Shown: one piece after another, positions 1 through 7,538 of the stretch
Layout of the letters: the number at the start of each line of letters is the position of its first letter
Numbering within the stretch: the first letter of the stretch is position 1
The notes under the pieces: model-generated
The model's database searches: none
Seen by the model: the letters and a program-made list of their open reading frames with translations, nothing else
Told to the model about the DNA's origin: nothing
Program-made: the position numbers and the translations under genes
Assembly (NCBI GenBank): GCA_900551465.1
Contig: URWL01000080.1
Coordinates: forward strand, 1-7,538
DNA: 7,538 bases
Reading direction: 5' to 3'
From: an uncultured Blautia sp.
Lineage (GTDB): Bacteria > Bacillota > Clostridia > Lachnospirales > Lachnospiraceae

Positions 1-1
1 T

Positions 2-3004
<3,003 letters not shown>

Positions 3005-3008
<4 letters not shown>

Positions 3009-4360
3009 ACGAAAAGAAATACTTGAAATGGTACAATAAGGTGGGATATGGTTCCGGTGACATTGCCGGAAATGTGGTTTATGCGTTTCTGTCTTCCTTT
3101 GTCATGATCTATCTTACCAATACAGTAGGGCTGAATCCCGGTATCGTAGGAACCCTGATCGCAGTATCAAAGCTTTTTGACGGCATCACAGATGTGTTCT
3201 TTGGTTCTATGATCGATAAGACAAAGAGCCGCTTTGGAAAAGCCCGTCCGTGGATGCTGTGGGCTTATATCGGCTGTGCTGTGACTCTGGCTGCAATCTT
3301 TGCTATTCCTACAAGTATGGGAACATTTGCCCAGTATGCATGGTTTTTTATTGCCTATACATTATTAAACGCTGTTTTTTATACAGCGAATAATATCGCA
3401 TATTCTGCACTGACTGCACTGGTGACAAAAAACAGTAAGGAACGTGTGCAGATGGGCTCCTACCGCTTTATATTTGCGTTTTCCACCAGCCTTCTGATCC
3501 AGTCCCTGACCATTGGTTTTGTAGAATGGATGGGCGGCGGCGCTGCCGGCTGGAGAATGGTGGCTGTGATCTATGCCGTGATCGGACTGGCAGTAAATAC
3601 GATTTCTGTATTTTCTGTAAAAGAGCTGCCGGAAGAAGAGTTAAACGATGGAAAAACATCAGGAACAGACGAAAAATATTCTTTGATCGATGCCGGGAAA
3701 CTTCTTTTTACAAATAAGTATTATGTAATGATCTGTGCGACTTATATCCTGCAGCAGATCTATACGGCAATGCTGAATATGGGTATTTATTATATGACCT
3801 ATATTCTTTTAAACGAAAAACTCTACGGAGTATTTTCCTGGGCCATTAATATCCCTCTGATCATAGCGCTTCTGATTACGCCTGTTTTAGTAGAAAAATG
3901 GAACGGGATGTATAAACTGAATCTGACAGGATATGTCATTGGTACTGTGGGAAGGGCTCTGGTAGTCCTGGCAGGTTATATGGGAAGTGTTCCTCTGATG
4001 CTCCTGTTTACAGGAATCGCAGCCTTTGGTATGGGCCCGTGGCAGGGAGACATGAATGCGGTGATCGCATCCTGCTCCGAGTATACCTATCTGACAAAAA
4101 AGAAAAGAGTGGATGGAACCATGTATTCCTGTACTTCTCTTGGAATCAAGCTGGGCGGTGGAATTGGTATTGCAATTACCGGATGGCTGCTGGATCTCAG
4201 CGGATTTGACGGAACTCTTGCAGTACAGAGCGCTTCCTGTATCCGTATGCTCCAGATCATGTATCTGTGGATACCGGTTGTGATTACTCTGATTATTACG
4301 CTGCTGATGTCAAAGATGAATGTGGAACGTGCAAATGAAGAGCTGAAAAAGAAACTCTGA
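3005..4360 (+). CDS. GPH-family sugar:cation symporter (MelB/LacS-like)
   Basis: Inner-membrane transporter of the glycoside-pentoside-hexuronide:cation family within the major facilitator superfamily, predicted to import a galactoside with Na+ or H+. At 451 residues it is full length, with about 12 hydrophobic segments (roughly 20-40, 45-67, 83-101, 107-130, 150-173, 179-202, 238-265, 275-294, 303-325, 328-348, 372-398, 412-437). Acidic residues match the MelB cation site: Asp19 (GYGSGDIAGN), Asp59 and Asp63 (KLFDGITD). The cytoplasmic RSRFGK-type loop is seen as KSRFGKARPW at 74-83. Lys382 in LGIKLGGG matches MelB Lys377. There is no C-terminal EIIA-like domain, unlike streptococcal LacS. 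It starts 6 bases after the lacZ stop, so the two are very probably co-transcribed and translationally coupled. The family call is secure; lactose as substrate rests on the neighbour. Confidence -1.
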
Positions 4361-4385
4361 TCTATTATTAAAGAGATCCTTTTGT

Positions 4386-4424
4386 AAAAAACACCCTGGG
4401 AATCTGATTCTCAGAGTGTTTTTT
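4386..4424. terminator. Probable bidirectional rho-independent terminator
   Basis: A near-perfect inverted repeat in the gap between convergent genes. Six A (4386-4391) pair with six T (4419-4424); CAC (4392-4394) pairs with GTG (4416-4418). An eight-pair stem (4396-4403 with 4407-4414) closes a CTG loop (4404-4406). On the plus strand there is one C/A mismatch (4395/4415) and one G/U wobble (4399/4411). On the minus strand the same positions become a G/U wobble and an A/C mismatch, so the stem is about equally strong both ways. The T-tract serves the symporter transcript and the complement of the A-tract serves the pyrC transcript. The rest of the 70-base gap shows nothing else convincing. 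Confidence -1.
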
Positions 4425-4430
4425 ATCGGT

Positions 4431-5693
4431 TCATCCCTTATAAACTACTTCTCCACGGCAGATAGTATAGTGGATTTTTCCATAAAGCTCAGCACCTTTA
4501 AACGGTGTGTTTGAAGATTTGGAAAGGAAGGTGTCCGCAGTCCATTTTTCATCCGGATCAAAGATTACCAGATCTGCCGGGGCGCCTTTTTCAATGGAGC
4601 CGGAAGGAAGATGATAAAGTGCAGCAGGATTCCAGGTCATTTTTTCCAGAAGCTCCATAAGTGTCAGGTGACCGGTTTTTACGAGATTTGTGATACCAAG
4701 GCCAAGAGAGGTTTCCAGACCGGTGATGCCGCTGGGGGCTTCTGTAAGAGGTTTGTTTTTTTCTTCCTCACTGTGGGGAGCATGGTCTGTGGCAATTAGG
4801 TCGATGGTGCCGTCTTTCAAACCTTCTATGATAGCAAGGCGGTCCTTTTCAGTGCGGAGAGGCGGATTCATTTTTGCCAGGGTACCATAGGTAAGAACCG
4901 CCTCTTCTGTCAGTGTGAAATGGTGAGGTGTTGCTTCAGCGTGGATATCGGCTCCCAGTTTTTTGGCAAGGCGAACCAGTGCAACGGAGTTTCCGGAGCT
5001 GATGTGCTGGATCACTACAGGAGCTTTGGTATGGAGAGCAAGCATACAATCCCGGGCTACCATAACTTCTTCGGCAATGGAGGGAGATCCCTTGATTCCA
5101 AGTTTTTCTGAGACTTCTCCGGCATTGATGCCATTATTGGTGATAAAGCTTTTGTCTTCTTCATGAAGGCTGATAGGCATATTTAATTGTGCCGCTTTTT
5201 CCATGGCTTTGCTGCAGAAATCAGCATCCAGAAGCGGGATACCGTCATCAGTAAAACCACAGGCGCCGGCAGCTTTCAGAGCATCAAAGTCATTCATGAT
5301 CTCACCTTTTAAGCCCTGAGAAACAGCTGCGGTCTGATAGATACGGATTTTTTCTTCTGCTCCGCGGGTGAGAATGTCTTTCAGAGTTTCCACAGAATCA
5401 ACGGTGGGCTTTGTATTGGCCATACAGATTACTGAGGTCACGCCGCCTTTTGCAGCTGCCAGAGCGCCTGTATGCAGGTCTTCCTTATAGGTAAGACCTG
5501 GATCCCGAAAATGGATATGGGTATCGATCAGTCCGGGAGCCACAGTAAGTCCGTCCAATTCGATTATCTGCTCGTTTTCAAGAGGAGAAAGACAGGAGCC
5601 AAGCTCAGAGATCTGTCCGTCTGTGATACGGATATCGGTGATGTGGCTTGTGTTTGTACGAGGGTTTACAAGGAAACCATTTTTTAATAACAT
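4431..5693 (-). CDS. pyrC: Dihydroorotase, class I
   Basis: Cytoplasmic zinc amidohydrolase that interconverts N-carbamoyl-L-aspartate and dihydroorotate, the third step of de novo pyrimidine synthesis. The 420-residue length is normal for Firmicute class I enzymes. Expected metal ligands are all present: His59 and His61 (DTHIHFRDPG), Asp150 (GFTDDGIP), His177 (SLHEED), His230 (IQHISS) and Asp303 (ATDHAPHS). Substrate-contact motifs MANTKPTVD (91-99), TPHH (255-258) and NPPLR (276-280) are also there. HFRDPG and MANTKP favour dihydroorotase over allantoinase or hydantoinase. The start is fixed by an AAAGGAGG eight bases upstream. It ends with TGA seven bases from the shared terminator hairpin. 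It is the last gene of the minus-strand block, 26 bases after the DHHW gene; no other pyr gene is in the window and no attenuator is seen before it, so it is probably read from a promoter farther upstream. Confidence -1.
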   Translation of the reverse strand: MLLKNGFLVNPRTNTSHITDIRITDGQISELGSCLSPLENEQIIELDGLTVAPGLIDTHIHFRDPGLTYKEDLHTGALAAAKGGVTSVICMANTKPTVDSVETLKDILTRGAEEKIRIYQTAAVSQGLKGEIMNDFDALKAAGACGFTDDGIPLLDADFCSKAMEKAAQLNMPISLHEEDKSFITNNGINAGEVSEKLGIKGSPSIAEEVMVARDCMLALHTKAPVVIQHISSGNSVALVRLAKKLGADIHAEATPHHFTLTEEAVLTYGTLAKMNPPLRTEKDRLAIIEGLKDGTIDLIATDHAPHSEEEKNKPLTEAPSGITGLETSLGLGITNLVKTGHLTLMELLEKMTWNPAALYHLPSGSIEKGAPADLVIFDPDEKWTADTFLSKSSNTPFKGAELYGKIHYTICRGEVVYKG

Positions 5694-5701
5694 AGATAAG
5701 T

Positions 5702-5709
5702 CCTCCTTT
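5702..5709 (-). promoter_or_regulatory. Strong ribosome binding site of pyrC
   Basis: The minus strand reads AAAGGAGG, then eight bases, then ATG at 5693-5691. This is a near-ideal Firmicute Shine-Dalgarno site. It sits within the 26 bases between the DHHW stop (5722-5720) and pyrC, leaving little room for a promoter in the gap, although one inside the DHHW coding region cannot be excluded. Confidence -1.
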
Positions 5710-5719
5710 GGGATTTGTT

Positions 5720-6877
5720 TTATTGAGGGGAAAGTGTCATTTCCAGAGAAGTATCGCTGAAAAAGGTGTTGGCATTATAAAGATACAGGATTTCCTGTAC
5801 GTTTTCTACCTGGATCAGTTCTTCCAGATCATCATAATAATATCTTGGATCTACCATAATGATATTGCGGTAATGAGGCGCCAGAAAGGGAATCATGCAG
5901 TTTGCATAGGAGTCTTTCAGTACAAGAAGAGTACGGTCTTCTTTTATAGGTGTACTGATCCTGACAAGGGGATGATTTCCATTAAAAAACATGGCATATT
6001 TATCTCTGACATTCAGCTGCTCTACAGCATAAAAACTGGCAGTTTTTTTCTGTTCGTCAACATAATTGACAACATGAGCAGGTGTGTCGCTTTTGGGAAG
6101 AAATACATAGATATCTTCTTTTTCGTGGGAACGGAAGCCGCTTTTGGCGGACAGTGTGCCCTGAAAACTTCCGGTCACAGGAAATTGTTCATAAGAGCAG
6201 ACACTGGTATCAAGTCCCATTTTTGAAGCAGCGTCTTTATAGGCAAAATAAGCCGCCTGCGTTGTCCAGTGATGATCTGTGTGATAATAAAGCTGGTGAT
6301 TCGTGTTTTGCCTAAAAGTATTTCTTACATCAATGCAGGATATGCCGTTTTGCTCCAGGGTGGAAAAAAGTTCATCCATGTATACATTCTGATCTTTTAC
6401 CGGGGCGGCGGCAGGCAGTTTGTCTTTTAATATGTTTACTGCATTAGGAGCGATCAGCGCATACTGCGCTATGTCTGAATGAGCCTTTGCAAAAGAGGTC
6501 ATTGCTTCTGTTGTGGCATTGAGGTGCTCTGGAACAGGCGGCGTAAAATCCTCCAGCAGATAGCCGTCTTTTCCAAGGTAAACACCATTGGATTTGGTTT
6601 TTCCCATCAGAAGATCTGCTCCTGCTTTCAATTCTACCCACATGTCACGAAGCGGAAACTGATCATTTACATAGGTATCATATTTTTTTTCAAACTGGCC
6701 GGAGATCAGGGAAGAAACCGTGGCGTCCGGCTTTGATGCCAGTACACGGTTTTCTTTTTCAGAAAAAGAACGTTCCGGCATAAATATACTGATGAGAAAG
6801 ACTATGATAAGAAAAAACGGAAACAACAATCCCATATTTCTGAAAAAATATTTATAGCTTTTTGTTTTCTTTTTCAT
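5720..6877 (-). CDS. DHHW-family / AlgJ-like membrane-anchored protein, probable polysaccharide O-acetylation partner
   Basis: A 385-residue protein with a lysine-rich cytoplasmic start (KKKTKSYK), one hydrophobic segment at about 16-33 and a long extracytoplasmic part, consistent with a signal anchor. The segment PERSFSEKENRVLASKP (34-50) is typical of DHHW proteins that accompany MBOAT acyltransferases. The family motif TDHHWTTQAAY is at 200-210, and KDSYANCMIPFLAPHY at 321-336 carries a conserved-looking Ser. By analogy with AlgJ of alginate acetylation, Asp201, His203 and Ser323 could form an SGNH-type catalytic triad that passes an acetyl group from the MBOAT to a surface polysaccharide. 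The stop codon of the MBOAT gene lies 14 bases upstream, strongly suggesting a functional pair. The family call is good; catalysis and the target polymer are inferred, since no polysaccharide-assembly gene is in view. Confidence -1.
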   Translation of the reverse strand: MKKKTKSYKYFFRNMGLLFPFFLIIVFLISIFMPERSFSEKENRVLASKPDATVSSLISGQFEKKYDTYVNDQFPLRDMWVELKAGADLLMGKTKSNGVYLGKDGYLLEDFTPPVPEHLNATTEAMTSFAKAHSDIAQYALIAPNAVNILKDKLPAAAPVKDQNVYMDELFSTLEQNGISCIDVRNTFRQNTNHQLYYHTDHHWTTQAAYFAYKDAASKMGLDTSVCSYEQFPVTGSFQGTLSAKSGFRSHEKEDIYVFLPKSDTPAHVVNYVDEQKKTASFYAVEQLNVRDKYAMFFNGNHPLVRISTPIKEDRTLLVLKDSYANCMIPFLAPHYRNIIMVDPRYYYDDLEELIQVENVQEILYLYNANTFFSDTSLEMTLSPQ

Positions 6878-6881
6878 TTTA

Positions 6882-6893
6882 CCTTACCTTCTT
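6882..6893 (-). promoter_or_regulatory. Tandem Shine-Dalgarno of the DHHW gene overlapping the MBOAT stop
   Basis: The minus strand reads AAGAAGGTAAGG followed by TAAA and ATG. AAGAAGG (6893-6887) lies nine bases before the start and a second AAGG (6885-6882) four bases before it. The first element overlaps the last two bases of the MBOAT stop codon, as expected for tightly coupled genes. This supports the ATG at 6877 as the start. Confidence -1.
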
Positions 6894-7538
6894 AAAATTT
6901 TAAATATAAAAATGGCGTATAAGAGTTATAAACCAGGAATGCCACACTCAGAAGCAGCAGGATCATGTTTACGGCGGCGGCTTTCCACGGGCTGCGTCTC
7001 ATAGAGAGCTTATAGCGCTGATATAATCCGGGACGTGATGCGGGGATAGCGATCAGGAACAGGATCAGAGAGCTTCTCAGGGCAAAAAGCGCCTGTGTAT
7101 CTGCAAAACCGGAAACACCGATACCGACCAGCGCCATCAGGAAATTTCCCATAGAAGAAAAATCTGTCTGACTGAAAAACACCCATCCGATCATAACAGC
7201 CAGCATGGTGTACAGATTTGCCAGAGGTCTTGGTATTTTCTTCAGGAGATCTGTCAGGACAAATTTTTCCAGAAGAAGCAGAAGTCCATAATATAGTCCC
7301 CACAGTACAAAATTCCAGCTTGCTCCATGCCACAATCCTGTCAATGCCCATACAACAAAAATATTCCGGACGTGCTTCAGAGGGCTTACACGGTTTCCTC
7401 CAAGGGGGATATAGATATAATCTCGAAACCAGCTTCCAAGGGAAATATGCCAGCGTCTCCAGAATTCAGAAACACTGGTAGAAGTATAAGGATAGTCAAA
7501 GTTTTTCTTAAAATCAAATCCCAGCATCTTGCCCAGAC
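6892..7538 (-). CDS. MBOAT O-acyltransferase (AlgI/DltB-like), C-terminal part, 5' end outside window
   Basis: Polytopic membrane acyltransferase that would move acetyl groups from a cytoplasmic donor across the membrane for polysaccharide O-acetylation. Only about 215 C-terminal residues of a protein usually near 470-500 are present. The frame stays open to 7538, and LGK precedes the internal Met at 7527, matching the usual AlgI context, so that Met is not the start. Numbered from it: NFDYPY (9-14), EFWRRWHISLGSWFRDYIYI (21-40) with the first conserved His27, PLGGNR (41-46), and LTGLWHGASWNF (62-73) with His67, equivalent to the essential AlgI histidine. Hydrophobic stretches follow at about 55-90, 104-118, 127-140, 152-162 and 183-200. 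The C-terminus PFLYLKF is the usual family ending. The sequence resembles AlgI more than DltB, and the AlgJ-like gene directly downstream supports exopolysaccharide rather than teichoic acid D-alanylation. Confidence -1.
   Translation of the reverse strand, partial: LGKMLGFDFKKNFDYPYTSTSVSEFWRRWHISLGSWFRDYIYIPLGGNRVSPLKHVRNIFVVWALTGLWHGASWNFVLWGLYYGLLLLLEKFVLTDLLKKIPRPLANLYTMLAVMIGWVFFSQTDFSSMGNFLMALVGIGVSGFADTQALFALRSSLILFLIAIPASRPGLYQRYKLSMRRSPWKAAAVNMILLLLSVAFLVYNSYTPFLYLKF

Noticed and set aside
4370..4384. Short AAAG...CTTT palindrome just after the symporter stop
   Set aside because: Only about four pairs with no following T-tract; the much stronger hairpin at 4386-4424 explains termination.
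4690..5166. Short plus-strand frames inside pyrC
   Set aside because: They run antisense to conserved dihydroorotase motifs, overlap one another in different frames, and have no recognisable product.
5708..6226. 172-residue plus-strand frame opposite the DHHW gene
   Set aside because: It lies almost entirely antisense to a gene with clear family motifs, begins with TTG without a ribosome binding site, and resembles no family I know.

Overview
The window looks like a chromosomal segment of a gut-type Firmicute, most likely a Lachnospiraceae relative (Blautia/Dorea/Ruminococcus-like). This is inferred from moderately AT-rich coding DNA, strong AAAGGAGG-type ribosome binding sites, a Clostridia-style LacZ, a class I PyrC, and an MBOAT plus DHHW-protein pair. 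The genus cannot be fixed from sequence reading alone.

Layout: two convergent gene blocks meet at a 70-base gap (4361-4430). On the plus strand, a GH2 beta-galactosidase (lacZ, open at the left edge, ending at 2998) is followed after 6 bases by a GPH-family sugar:cation symporter (3005-4360). On the minus strand, reading from the right edge, the C-terminal part of an AlgI/DltB-like MBOAT acyltransferase (open at 7538, ending at 6892) is followed after 14 bases by a DHHW/AlgJ-like membrane-anchored protein (6877-5720). A complete class I dihydroorotase, pyrC, follows after a further 26 bases (5693-4431). The gap between the blocks holds one nearly symmetrical hairpin with an A-tract on one side and a T-tract on the other, a good candidate for a shared bidirectional terminator.

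How the genes work together: the symporter would import lactose or another galactoside and LacZ would split it, giving a compact import-and-hydrolysis module. The MBOAT and DHHW proteins resemble the AlgI/AlgJ pair, which passes acetyl groups across the membrane onto an extracytoplasmic polysaccharide. PyrC makes dihydroorotate in pyrimidine synthesis and has no obvious link to acetylation beyond tight spacing and shared direction.

Both outer genes are cut by the window edges, so neither operon's promoter or regulator is visible. All internal genes are intact with their key residues present. I found no RNA gene, mobile element, CRISPR array or repeat family. The window reads as ordinary core/accessory metabolism; the most interesting points are the DHHW protein as a probable acetyltransferase partner and the placement of pyrC behind it.
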